A stretch of 64,000 nt of DNA. It comes from Bacteroidales bacterium (GTDB lineage: Bacteria; Bacteroidota; Bacteroidia; Bacteroidales; UBA3824). The notes under the pieces are model-generated. The model saw only the letters and a program-made list of their open reading frames with translations, did no database searches and was not told the origin of the DNA. Of this stretch, positions 46,743 to 54,776 are shown one piece after another; the stretch's first letter is position 1; every line of letters begins with the position of its first letter. The translations under genes were made by a program, and so were the position numbers. Where the stretch lies: contig JAEERW010000005.1 of NCBI GenBank assembly GCA_016286055.1, positions 124,001 through 188,000 on the forward strand, given 5' to 3'.

Positions 46743-46985
46743 ATGGCTGTTAAACGACCCAAAAAAAGCAAAGAAGACATACAAAAATTCAAACGCAAAC
46801 ACCGTATAGAAATAGTTCTCAACGACTTTGAAATGCAGGCTTTTGCCAACTACTGCAAAAAATACAAAGTAGACAACAAAGCCAAGTTTATACGAGAGAC
46901 AGTGATGACTACCGTGTTGAAAAAGTTTGACGAGGACTATCCCACTCTGTTTGAGATGCCAGGACAGCTAAAATTGGATTTTTAA
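46743..46985 (+). CDS. Small basic putative ribbon-helix-helix protein
   Basis: An 80-residue protein with a basic N-terminus (MAVKRPKKSKED) and a strand-helix-helix pattern: HRIEIVLNDFEMQAFANYCKKYKVDNKAKFIRETVM. This resembles ribbon-helix-helix DNA-binding domains, such as small repressors or accessory relaxosome proteins. The tail (FDEDYPTLFEMPGQLKLDF) is not part of that fold. No toxin gene or relaxase is adjacent, so a free-standing regulator is the simplest guess. I do not recognise a named family. Confidence 0.65.
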   Translation: MAVKRPKKSKEDIQKFKRKHRIEIVLNDFEMQAFANYCKKYKVDNKAKFIRETVMTTVLKKFDEDYPTLFEMPGQLKLDF

Positions 46986-47004
46986 CTTTTTTTTTGTAGT
47001 TTTG
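46974..47004 (+). promoter_or_regulatory. Promoter of the LRR protein gene
   Basis: TTG, 20 bases, then TAGTTTTG. The -33 element lies in the last codons of the upstream gene. The leader would be about 75 bases. Confidence 0.55.
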
Positions 47005-47087
47005 AATAGGGTTTTAGCAATCTGGTGCGTTAAATAAATAGATTCATTATTTTAAAATAAATAACTAATATTAAATATGGTTGAATT

Positions 47088-47996
47088 ATGAAAAAATTAT
47101 TGACACTAACAATTCTATCGGTAATACTTTCTACAAACCTTTGGGCACAAGAGAGTTACCGTGCTTGGTGGAACAGCCTTTCACCCGAATGGAAAAAAAT
47201 CTTTCAGGAGCAGGAGCTCAAAGGCAAAGATCAAGACCCCACCGACGAACAATTAAGGCAGATTGTAAACATACAAAATCTTTCATGCGCTGGTCATGAG
47301 GAAATCACCGACGTACGTCCTCTGGCTGGTTTGCCTGAATTACGCTATTTTGACTGCAGCGGCACACGCATCACTAGTCTTCAAGGTATTGCCAAAGCAA
47401 AGAGTCTAAAATACCTCAACTGCTCCGACAACGACAACCTTACTTCGTTGAAAGAACTTGCCGAACTTACTGAGCTTGAAGAACTCAACTGCGGCAACAC
47501 GATGGTTAAAGACCTAGCTCCGCTTGAGAAACTCGTAAAGCTAAGAAAACTGGATGTCCACTACTGCACAGTAAACCGTCTGCTTGTGATTTCTAAACTT
47601 GTAAAATTGGAGGAACTCGACGTTTCACAAAACCAGTCGCTTTTCTCATTAGCAGGTCTTGAAAAAAACAACTTGTCGTCTCTTAATTGCAGCGAAACAA
47701 GTATCAGCGACCTCACACCCCTGCAATACGCCAAGATGCTCGCATACCTCAACATCTCGCACACTAATGTTTCTACAATTCGTCCCTTGCAGCATGTGAA
47801 AACTCTCCGCGAAATCGACTGCTCCGACACCAAAGTTACCGCTGCCGGTCTCGACTACCTTTACGCACACACAAGCCTAACATTGCTTCGTGCACGCAAC
47901 ATCAACATCAACGCTAAAGAAATAAAAGATTTTACCACATCGTACAAGGCTCGCAACCTAGGATGCGATATTATCATCACTTCAAAAAGTAAATAG
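47088..47996 (+). CDS. Secreted leucine-rich-repeat protein
   Basis: A 302-residue exported protein with a signal peptide (about 1-20, ending LWAQ), a short helical region and about nine leucine-rich repeats of 21-23 residues (for example LPELRYFDCSGTRITSLQGI, TELEELNCGNTMVKDLAPL and KLEELDVSQNQSLFSLAGL). The repeats carry Cys or Asn at the turn, as in internalin-like and Bacteroidota LRR proteins. It lacks a C-terminal sorting domain or lipobox, so it is probably periplasmic or loosely attached. LRRs bind proteins or glycans; the ligand is unknown. Confidence 0.8.
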   Translation: MKKLLTLTILSVILSTNLWAQESYRAWWNSLSPEWKKIFQEQELKGKDQDPTDEQLRQIVNIQNLSCAGHEEITDVRPLAGLPELRYFDCSGTRITSLQGIAKAKSLKYLNCSDNDNLTSLKELAELTELEELNCGNTMVKDLAPLEKLVKLRKLDVHYCTVNRLLVISKLVKLEELDVSQNQSLFSLAGLEKNNLSSLNCSETSISDLTPLQYAKMLAYLNISHTNVSTIRPLQHVKTLREIDCSDTKVTAAGLDYLYAHTSLTLLRARNININAKEIKDFTTSYKARNLGCDIIITSKSK

Positions 47997-48022
47997 AAGG
48001 TTGAGAAAATATAACAAACAAA

Positions 48023-48046
48023 AAAGGCGGGCCAAAACCCGCCTTT
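48023..48046. terminator. GC-rich hairpin between convergent genes
   Basis: AAAGGCGGG pairs perfectly with CCCGCCTTT over a 6-base loop, flanked by an A-run on the left. It ends the LRR gene or the cold-shock gene, or both. Confidence 0.8.
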
Positions 48047-48084
48047 GATGTCTAACCTTTAAACGTTTACAAAATGAAAACAAA

Positions 48085-48336
48085 TTAATTTCCTAAAACG
48101 GATACATTTGTGGCCTGAGGACCACGTTTGCCCTCAGTTATTTCAAATGAAACACGTTGGTCGTCTTTAAGATTTACTTTCTTGCCATTCACAAACGGAA
48201 TTCCGGTGTAATGCACAAATACGTCGCTACCGTCTTCGCTCTCGATAAAACCGAAACCCTTAGTAGTGTCGTACCATTTGACTTTGCCCAACTGTTGGGA
48301 ATTGTCAGTCTTGTTTTTCTTAATAATGCTTGCCAT
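48085..48336 (-). CDS. Cold-shock domain protein
   Basis: An 83-residue single-domain RNA/DNA chaperone. The RNP1 motif KGFGFIES and the RNP2 motif DVFVHYTGI are clear, and residues 17-83 cover the whole cold-shock barrel. The first 16 residues (MASIIKKNKTDNSQQ) are a charged extension often seen in Bacteroidota members. It melts RNA structure and binds single-stranded nucleic acid. It has its own promoter and terminator. Confidence 0.93.
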   Translation of the reverse strand: MASIIKKNKTDNSQQLGKVKWYDTTKGFGFIESEDGSDVFVHYTGIPFVNGKKVNLKDDQRVSFEITEGKRGPQATNVSVLGN

Positions 48337-48361
48337 AATTTAGGTGTTTATATTACTCTTA

Positions 48362-48392
48362 CAAATATCCGAAATTATTATTAATTTGTCAA
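48362..48392 (-). promoter_or_regulatory. Promoter of the cold-shock gene
   Basis: On the minus strand TTG, 20 bases, then GATATTTG (7 of 8 to TAnnTTTG), 26 bases before the start. Confidence 0.55.
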
Positions 48393-48452
48393 TACCTTGA
48401 CGATATTTTTTTTGCAACGGATTTTGCAAAAAAAATACAAATAACTGATTTT

Positions 48453-49907
48453 GTGAAAAATAGCACACTAATATTTTTTTTAAATAAAGCAAAAAAAACT
48501 TTGATAACAGCAGCGGCGGTATTTGTTTGCGCACTAACCACCGCTCAAAACCATGTTGCCACATCGGTAATAATTAGAGATTCATCGCAAACCATTATCC
48601 AACTAAAACAATGGCGGCACTCTTTCGACACTTCTCAAATCCACAAAGAAATCAACAAATTAATAATCAACTACGCCAACACCGGCTATCCATTTGCCAA
48701 AGCAGTGTGCGATTCGGTAGTGATAAAACAAGGCAAGGTGGTTTTTAATTACACTATTTCATCTGGTAAATATTTTCAAATCAGCAACATATACCTACCA
48801 GGAGGTTCAAAAATTTCACCCAAATATATCTACCGCACAGTGTATATGCATCCGGGCAAACAATTTTCGCAACGGCGGCTGAGCAAGACCGACGCTCTAA
48901 TCAACAATACAGGCATACTTGAATCAACAAAACCAGCACAAACCGAGTTTCATCCCGACGGCGCCGACATATTTATTTATCTTCAAAAACAAAAAGCCAA
49001 CTCGGCAGAAGCAGGCATTGCTCTTATGTACAACGACCAAAAAGCCAAATACTATCCCACAGGAAACGCACATCTGAGGTTGGCAAACAATTTTGGCAAA
49101 GGCGAGATATTTGGATTCGACTGGCACGGATACAAACAAAATTCGCAAAAACTAACAACAAATATACTCCTACCATATCTTTTCGGGTCGGTAATATCGG
49201 CTGAGGGAAACGCACTTATCGACAAAACCGACACATCATGCGTGTTTGTATCGCTCAATCCCAAACTACACCTTTCATTATCCGAGTATGCCAGCATAAT
49301 CACCGACATCACATCCACTTGGCTTATTCCCGAAAGCGCAGAATCGTTGGTAGGCAAAACCAAAAGTATACTCTATGGTGCTGATATTCAATGGTTGTTG
49401 GCAAACCATCAAAGCATTTTTAAAGCCTCGGCAGGAGCAGCGATAGGTTCGCGAAGCCACAATGGCATCAAAGACCCATGTCAAGAATTACGACTGAATT
49501 TGGCATACAACCGTACCATAGCCCGACGATTAGAAATAACCACACAGGCAAAATCGCAGATAAAATATTGCAGTGCAGAAACTTATATGCCCGAAAAATA
49601 TAGGTTTGGAGGATATTCATCTCTCAGGGGTTTTGACGAAAACTATTTTTACGCCGACAAATACATTGCCATCAACAACACTCTGCGCTACAAACCATAC
49701 AACAATTTTTCGCTTTTTGCGCTATACGACATAGCCGTCTATCAATGTAAAAACATAAAAGACACTCCATCGGGCATAGGCATAGGCTTAGGAATAAAGC
49801 AAAACCACTCCAATATAGACCTTACGTGGGCATTGGGACGTGAAAACGGAGAGTTTCTCCCGCTCAAACAAGCCAAAATTACCATCACATTTAAAGTAAT
49901 TTTTTAA
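48453..49907 (+). CDS. Omp85-superfamily outer-membrane protein (BamA/TamA-like, short)
   Basis: A 484-residue exported protein with a signal peptide (about 12-33, ending TTAQ). A region of about 100 residues has one or two POTRA-like folds (ISNIYLPGGSKISPKYIYRTVYMHPGKQFSQRRLSK). A 16-strand-type barrel follows with the Omp85 signature GGYSSLRGFDEN (RGF motif, near residue 394), ending in the aromatic strand KITITFKVIF. The POTRA content is much shorter than BamA, so it is probably a substrate-specific or accessory Omp85 protein. The start is a GTG; no ATG is available before the signal peptide. Confidence 0.78.
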   Translation: MKNSTLIFFLNKAKKTLITAAAVFVCALTTAQNHVATSVIIRDSSQTIIQLKQWRHSFDTSQIHKEINKLIINYANTGYPFAKAVCDSVVIKQGKVVFNYTISSGKYFQISNIYLPGGSKISPKYIYRTVYMHPGKQFSQRRLSKTDALINNTGILESTKPAQTEFHPDGADIFIYLQKQKANSAEAGIALMYNDQKAKYYPTGNAHLRLANNFGKGEIFGFDWHGYKQNSQKLTTNILLPYLFGSVISAEGNALIDKTDTSCVFVSLNPKLHLSLSEYASIITDITSTWLIPESAESLVGKTKSILYGADIQWLLANHQSIFKASAGAAIGSRSHNGIKDPCQELRLNLAYNRTIARRLEITTQAKSQIKYCSAETYMPEKYRFGGYSSLRGFDENYFYADKYIAINNTLRYKPYNNFSLFALYDIAVYQCKNIKDTPSGIGIGLGIKQNHSNIDLTWALGRENGEFLPLKQAKITITFKVIF

Positions 49908-49946
49908 TATTATTCAAAAAAATATATGAAAAACCAACAAATTGAT

Positions 49947-49954
49947 TAGATTTG
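49947..49954 (+). promoter_or_regulatory. Promoter -7 box before the 40-residue lipoprotein
   Basis: TAGATTTG fits TAnnTTTG and would give a leader of about 68 bases. No -33 element is seen. Confidence 0.45.
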
Positions 49955-50028
49955 CGTTTTTAAAGAAAGGTACAAACATAACAATGGTACTAAGATAATT
50001 GATTTAATAACTAAAAAAAACACACACT

Positions 50029-50151
50029 ATGAAAAAGACATTGTATATAGTGGCATTATTAGCAATAGTTTGCATAGCATTCACATCATGCCGTTCGTCT
50101 AAACCGGCTTGTCCGGCTTACCAGTCGTCGGTAACAACTATTGGCAGATAA
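50029..50151 (+). CDS. 40-residue lipoprotein with CPAYQS motif
   Basis: A short gene: a hydrophobic signal (MKKTLYIVALLAIVCIAFTS) is followed at once by Cys21, a good lipobox (FTSC), so the mature peptide is only about 20 residues (CRSSKPACPAYQSSVTTIGR). The CPAY motif resembles that of other small Bacteroidota lipoproteins as I recall them. It is 24 bases upstream of the next gene and probably co-transcribed with it. No function is known. Confidence 0.7.
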   Translation: MKKTLYIVALLAIVCIAFTSCRSSKPACPAYQSSVTTIGR

Positions 50152-50175
50152 GCAACAAAAAACACAGACAGAGAG

Positions 50176-50943
50176 ATGAAAAGACTTGGCCTGCTGCTTA
50201 TTGCATCGGCATTATCACTAAACGTATTGGCGCAAGGAGAAATCGACACCGAAAAAAAAATTCTCGTGCGCAATGAATGGTCGCTATCGGCTTCCGCTAA
50301 AACCAACGGATTCGAAATGGATTATCGTTCAGGAAAATTCGTAAGCATTTATAAGAAAAACTTATGGGATGCCGGATTCTCAATAATTAAGCACACACAA
50401 GAGTTCCGTATGGCCAACGCATACGTTACTGGCTACGGACAATACTGTTACGGTAAGAAAAATTTCTGTATGGAGTTTTTCTACTCTCGCGGCAGGCAAC
50501 GCTCTCTCTTTCACAAACAAGACCTCAACAGCGTGGAATTCCGCGTTTTCTATTTCGGCGGAGCCACCGTTGCGCTACTCAAACCTATTTATTACGAAGT
50601 CTGGTATTCCGAAGACGAAATTAAGTCTGAAAAATTCGACCTCGACAACATTCATCACCAAACCTCAATCACTATACTCGGCAAATCAAGTTTTTCAAAA
50701 GGATTCGACGAAATTACCGCTGTGCCGGGTGCTTTTGTAAAGGCTGGACTTAGTTTTGAGTTTGGCAAGCACGATACAAAACTTACTGCATTGGAGGCTG
50801 GTGTAAAGTTTTCGGCATTTCTCAAAAAGTTAGATTTATTAGCGCAAAAGGATAATCCACAGTTTATCACAAACCTATTTTTAACATTCCGCTTTGGAAG
50901 AGTTTTCCATAACGCAATGTTTGAAAGTGAGGAAGATTATTAA
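50176..50943 (+). CDS. Exported barrel-like envelope protein of unknown function
   Basis: A 255-residue protein with a signal peptide (about 1-20, ending VLAQ), then strand-rich sequence with aromatic residues (NEWSLSASAKTNGFEMDYR, NAYVTGYGQYCYG, FRVFYFGGATVALLKPIYYEVWY) and the segment KAGLSFEFG...ITNLFLTFRFGRVFH near the end. This suggests a small outer-membrane barrel. The last nine residues after the final strand are charged. It is paired with the 40-residue lipoprotein upstream and convergent (6-base gap) with the GGGP-synthase operon. I do not recognise a named function. Confidence 0.7.
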   Translation: MKRLGLLLIASALSLNVLAQGEIDTEKKILVRNEWSLSASAKTNGFEMDYRSGKFVSIYKKNLWDAGFSIIKHTQEFRMANAYVTGYGQYCYGKKNFCMEFFYSRGRQRSLFHKQDLNSVEFRVFYFGGATVALLKPIYYEVWYSEDEIKSEKFDLDNIHHQTSITILGKSSFSKGFDEITAVPGAFVKAGLSFEFGKHDTKLTALEAGVKFSAFLKKLDLLAQKDNPQFITNLFLTFRFGRVFHNAMFESEEDY

Positions 50944-50949
50944 AAGCGC

Positions 50950-51660
50950 TTAAACCACGCATTGATCCAAAAAACCTTCATCAGACTCTACCGCCGTACC
51001 TATTACCACAATATCTGCTCCGGCGACAAAGGCTTGTTTTATAGCAGATTGCGAGCGCAATCCACCGCCCACAATCAAGGGAACATTGGTATTATGCTTC
51101 ACAGCGGAAATAATTTTAGGCGAAACGGGATTCAAAGCACCGCTACCGGCTTCGAGATAGATGGCTTTCATACCGAGCAAAGTGGCTGCCACAGCAGTGG
51201 ATACAGCAATATCTACCTTGTCGGCAGGTATGGGTGTAGTGTTGCTAACGTATTGAACAGCAGAACATCTGCCACCGTCGATAAGAATGTAAGCCGTTGA
51301 TATTGTTTCAATTCCAGATTTTTTGATAGTCATAGCAGCAGAAACGGCGTCGCCAATCAGAAACTGCGGATTTCTACCCGACACAAGGCTGAGCATAAGC
51401 ATAGCATCGGCATTGGCACTCACTTGGTGCGGCGAACCCGGAAAAAGAAGCACAGGTTTGCTTGTGGCTGATTTTATGGCATTTATAATATCATAAACAG
51501 AATTTGAAACAAGACTTCCACCCACAAAAATCATATCAGCACGGCTTGAATCTATTTTTTGTGCAAGAGTAGCCACAGATTCAGGAGTATGCTTGTCGGG
51601 GTCAACAAGTATGGCGATTCGTTTTTTGCCATCGGTGAAATAATCTTGAAAAATGCTCAT
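50950..51660 (-). CDS. Geranylgeranylglyceryl/heptaprenylglyceryl phosphate synthase
   Basis: A 236-residue TIM-barrel prenyltransferase of the PcrB/GGGPS family. The glycerol-1-phosphate and prenyl-PP binding segments LVDPDKHTP, DMIFVGGSLVS, VLLFPGSPHQVS, AYILIDGGRCS, YLEAGSGALNPVS and VGGGLRSQSAI are all present. The family makes the ether bond between glycerol-1-phosphate and a polyprenyl diphosphate. In Bacteroidota its product is less understood than the archaeal lipid. It is the last gene of the ssb-gldE-gldD-PPTase operon. The ATG at 51660 is preferred to the TTG two codons upstream. Confidence 0.9.
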   Translation of the reverse strand: MSIFQDYFTDGKKRIAILVDPDKHTPESVATLAQKIDSSRADMIFVGGSLVSNSVYDIINAIKSATSKPVLLFPGSPHQVSANADAMLMLSLVSGRNPQFLIGDAVSAAMTIKKSGIETISTAYILIDGGRCSAVQYVSNTTPIPADKVDIAVSTAVAATLLGMKAIYLEAGSGALNPVSPKIISAVKHNTNVPLIVGGGLRSQSAIKQAFVAGADIVVIGTAVESDEGFLDQCVV

Positions 51661-51672
51661 TATCAAATATTT

Positions 51673-52314
51673 TTATTCGGCGCACCACGCCACCATATAA
51701 TCATTGAAAGTAAAATAGTGAATCAAAAGTCGGCGTCGGAAATCGCCCTTGGTGATAAAACCAAACACACATCCACCATCCTTTTTATAATCAAAATATT
51801 CGAGGCGGAAATTGCTTTTGATGTCCAAGTCGCTGATATTGTATGCTTTGTACATAGCCTCCTTGGCGCACCAGTTTACATAAAGGTTAGGAATCTTATC
51901 GTCAAGCACTTGCAATTCGTCTAACTCGGTTTTTTCGAGCAACTTGTTTTGCACTTTAAGTATTCGCAGATTCATTTTCTCCACATCCAATCCAACAGTT
52001 TTGCAACGGCTGAGCATCACGCCAGCAATATCGTAACTATGTGTGATACTGATATTAAAGTCCTCCTCAATAAAAGGTTTTCCTGCCGAATTGTAGTAAA
52101 CCTTCTGATATTTACCCAAAAGGTCGGCGATAAGAATACGGCTTGCAAGCCATTCGCAACGGCGGCGTTCGTGCGAAAGATTCTTAAACTGCTGAATTTC
52201 AGTTTCATCCAAATATGGGAAAATCATTTCAAACAGTTCCTCACTAGTTTCAGAAATTTTCCAAAACCCAATGTAGAGGTCGTCGGATACTATTTTATTA
52301 TTAATCAGAGGCAT
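51673..52314 (-). CDS. 4'-phosphopantetheinyl transferase (Sfp-type)
   Basis: A 213-residue enzyme that transfers the phosphopantetheine arm of CoA to a carrier protein. The family motifs are present: KPFIEEDFNISITHS (substrate-binding P-x-h...hSHS), VGLDVEKM (Mg-binding Asp/Glu) and WCAKEAMYKAY (the W-x-x-KEA-x-x-K motif). The ATG at 52314 begins 10 bases after the gldD stop; the longer frame to 52350 would overlap gldD. The partner carrier protein is not in the window. It is followed 12 bases later by the GGGP synthase gene. Confidence 0.92.
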   Translation of the reverse strand: MPLINNKIVSDDLYIGFWKISETSEELFEMIFPYLDETEIQQFKNLSHERRRCEWLASRILIADLLGKYQKVYYNSAGKPFIEEDFNISITHSYDIAGVMLSRCKTVGLDVEKMNLRILKVQNKLLEKTELDELQVLDDKIPNLYVNWCAKEAMYKAYNISDLDIKSNFRLEYFDYKKDGGCVFGFITKGDFRRRLLIHYFTFNDYMVAWCAE

Positions 52315-52324
52315 AGCGTAACGA

Positions 52325-52906
52325 TTATTTTTCCCAACGGAGCGTTTCAATTAGTTGAGTGATATCTTGTGCCACAAAATCCAACACAGGCGCTATCGAG
52401 TCCTTGTTTGGCGTGGCGTTGAAGTAAAGCGACCCACGCAAAAAGCATTTAACGCTGTCGGTGGCAAAAAACTGAATAGGACTTGCCACGTTGCCTTTGA
52501 TGTTGTAAACCAATGCAAAAACATGGGCAGAATCATCGGTGTAGTATTTTTTGTCGATAGCGTCGGCCTTGATAGTGTGCTTGTAGGCGAGAGTGTGCGA
52601 ATCGTCGATAAGAGTGTCAAGATTATTCTCTAAATATTTGAAACTCAGGTGAATTTTGGCATTCATCTTATCAAAAACAATGTTGGTCCAATATTTTTCG
52701 GCGCCACGAGATTGTTCGTCTTCCAAATGACAATACTGCGGCATCTCAAACGAGTAGGGCAATTTTTCAGTAATGCGGGAATAGTGCTTTTCGGGCAAAG
52801 AAATGCGAAAATATGCTCGCGGCTTGGGGGTAAGCGTTGAGGTGCACATGGCAAACGCAATTGCTATAAAAGTAACTACTATAAAAATATGTTTTTTCAT
52901 ACTCAT
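52325..52906 (-). CDS. gldD: Gliding-motility lipoprotein GldD
   Basis: A 193-residue protein with an N-terminal hydrophobic segment and Cys21 in FAMC as the likely lipidation site. The FRISLPEKHY and LPYSFEMPQYCHLE segments match the conserved start of GldD. The family is a lipoprotein required for gliding and T9SS-linked activity in Flavobacterium; its exact molecular role is not known. The start overlaps the gldE stop by 4 bases (ATGA), which implies translational coupling. The order ssb-gldE-gldD agrees with that of Flavobacterium. Confidence 0.88.
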   Translation of the reverse strand: MSMKKHIFIVVTFIAIAFAMCTSTLTPKPRAYFRISLPEKHYSRITEKLPYSFEMPQYCHLEDEQSRGAEKYWTNIVFDKMNAKIHLSFKYLENNLDTLIDDSHTLAYKHTIKADAIDKKYYTDDSAHVFALVYNIKGNVASPIQFFATDSVKCFLRGSLYFNATPNKDSIAPVLDFVAQDITQLIETLRWEK

Positions 52907-54213
52907 GCTTTTTTTAACGCCGAAATATCGGTCTTTATTTTTTCAATGCGGCGCAGCGAAACTGCTGTCGCGGTTAGTTTAATATCCTTATATACAATAA
53001 CTTCACCCACCGAGGGGAACTCTTTTCGGATTTCGAGCATAACACCGGCAAGCGATTCGGCGTCACCCTTTATGTCGTCGAAATAGTCGTCAGGAATGCC
53101 GAGAACTTTACAAACATCGGCTATAAAAGTCTTACCGTCAAAGATATAATTATTTCTGTCGATTTTTTTATAGTTGGAATCATCGTCGTCGAACTCGTCG
53201 GTAATTTCACCCACAATCTCTTCTAAAATATCCTGCATAGTGATAAGACCGCTGATGCCACCAAACTCGTCGGTAACGGCAGCCATATGCTTTTTGTTTT
53301 GCTGAAAATATTTCAAAATTTCGCTAATCTTTTTATTTTCAGGCACAAAGGTGATACTCTTAATTAATTTGTTCCAATCAAAATCGTCGAGTTCGTTGAT
53401 ATATTGAATAAGGTCTTTTACGTAAACAATGCCATAAATATTGTCGGGAGTATCCTCATACACTGGTATTCGCGAATAGTTCGACTCCTCTATAAGTTTT
53501 TTTAGTTGTGCAAAACTTTGCTTTTTTTCCACGGCAACAATATCTAATCGCGGAGTCATAATCTCCTTAGCCTCAATATCTCCAAAGGTAAGAATATTTT
53601 GCAGCATCTCTTTTTCGTCACCGTTTTTGGTAGAGGCATCGATGGCATTAGAGATTTCTTCACTGCTGTCCGACGACTTTTTGTGTCCCGCCAAAGAAAT
53701 AGCAGAGAACGGTTTCATAAAAAAGCATACCACAGGGATAAAGAATCCTGATTTTTGTGCAAATTTTACTTTACGTTTGTCGGACATTACCCTAAAAGGT
53801 AACTCGCTCACCATCACCACAATAAATACCGTTCCCAAAATCAAGCAAAGTGATGGGAAAAACGGTGCTGGTGAAAAATCCAAAAATGCCGTAAATTCAC
53901 GAATAGGGTTTGAGGCATAATTTACAAACGCCATTATTGACATTGCAAAAATCAGCGAGGCAAACATTTCGGCGATAGCCAACGAACTGAGAACGCTTTT
54001 TTTACGTGCGAGTAAACGGCATACACGGCGGGCACTACGGGAGTCGTTGTTCCTGAGATTGGCGGTAATATTTTTGCTCAAACCCGAAAACGCACAACGA
54101 CATGTTGCCAACCATGCTATCAGAGCGAGCAACACCACCATAACACCGGCAAGAATTATCGCCTCGCGCGGCATTGGCCTAAATATCACAGAGTTTATTA
54201 ATAAAGTGTCCAA
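52903..54213 (-). CDS. gldE: Gliding-motility-associated protein GldE
   Basis: A 436-residue membrane protein. Three to four membrane segments in the first 190 residues include the CNNM-type region. Two CBS domains (about 210-330, ILTFGDIEAKEIMTPRLDIVAVE and ITFVPENKKISEILKYF) follow, and then a C-terminal CorC/HlyC transporter-associated domain. GldE belongs to the hemolysin/CNNM family and works with GldD; ion transport has not been shown. It sits between ssb (15-base gap) and gldD. Confidence 0.87.
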   Translation of the reverse strand: MDTLLINSVIFRPMPREAIILAGVMVVLLALIAWLATCRCAFSGLSKNITANLRNNDSRSARRVCRLLARKKSVLSSLAIAEMFASLIFAMSIMAFVNYASNPIREFTAFLDFSPAPFFPSLCLILGTVFIVVMVSELPFRVMSDKRKVKFAQKSGFFIPVVCFFMKPFSAISLAGHKKSSDSSEEISNAIDASTKNGDEKEMLQNILTFGDIEAKEIMTPRLDIVAVEKKQSFAQLKKLIEESNYSRIPVYEDTPDNIYGIVYVKDLIQYINELDDFDWNKLIKSITFVPENKKISEILKYFQQNKKHMAAVTDEFGGISGLITMQDILEEIVGEITDEFDDDDSNYKKIDRNNYIFDGKTFIADVCKVLGIPDDYFDDIKGDAESLAGVMLEIRKEFPSVGEVIVYKDIKLTATAVSLRRIEKIKTDISALKKA

Positions 54214-54228
54214 TTTTGTTCGTTTAAA

Positions 54229-54684
54229 TTAAAATGGCAAGGAGTCGCCCGCAGGGATATTTTGCGGAAGGTTTTCAAGATCTAACCCCGGAAGGCCGCT
54301 TCCCGGTGTTTCCGGCTCAGTATTCTCAGGTTGAGAATCCTCTTTTGGCGTATCGTGATGGGCAATAAGATCGCAACGGTCGGCAACTATTTCGGTTACC
54401 TTGCGCCGTTCGCCTCCTTCAAGTTCTATAAAACGCGACTTAATGCGTCCCTCAATATACACGGTGTCGCCCTGACGCAGATATTGCTCGGCAAAACGGC
54501 TCAACTGCCGCCACAAAACCACAGTGTGCCACTCGGTGGTACGTGTTTGTTCGCCTTTGAGATTGGTGTACAACTCGGTGGTGGCAACCGAAAGCCTCGA
54601 AAACGAAAGGTTTTGGTTTACATACCGCGTATCGGGCTTCTGTCCGAGGTTTCCCAACAATATAACCTTGTTTACTCCTGTCAT
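54229..54684 (-). CDS. ssb: Single-stranded DNA-binding protein
   Basis: A 151-residue protein with an N-terminal OB fold (VNKVILLGNLGQKPDTRYV, WHTVVLWRQLSRFAEQYLRQGDTVYIEGRI), a low-complexity linker with Pro, Glu and Gly, and a conserved C-terminal tip GDSLPF. The last tip normally binds partner repair proteins and ends in DDDLPF; here only one of the acidic residues remains. It coats single-stranded DNA in replication and repair. It heads the gldE-gldD-PPTase-GGGPS operon. Confidence 0.95.
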   Translation of the reverse strand: MTGVNKVILLGNLGQKPDTRYVNQNLSFSRLSVATTELYTNLKGEQTRTTEWHTVVLWRQLSRFAEQYLRQGDTVYIEGRIKSRFIELEGGERRKVTEIVADRCDLIAHHDTPKEDSQPENTEPETPGSGLPGLDLENLPQNIPAGDSLPF

Positions 54685-54706
54685 AATTATATGAGTTTTT
54701 CAAAAG

Positions 54707-54714
54707 CAAATTTA
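54707..54714 (-). promoter_or_regulatory. Promoter -7 box of the ssb-gld operon
   Basis: TAAATTTG on the minus strand, 22 bases before the ssb start. The -33 region is a T-run rather than TTTG. Confidence 0.45.
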
Positions 54715-54776
54715 CAAAATAGTTTGGCAAAAAAAAATCTTATTTATAAATTGCCGCTGTTAAATAATTTAAAAAG

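Noticed and set aside
54715..54776. Promoter for the PorE-like gene
   Set aside because: TAGTTTG is one base short of TAnnTTTG and no -33 element is correctly spaced.
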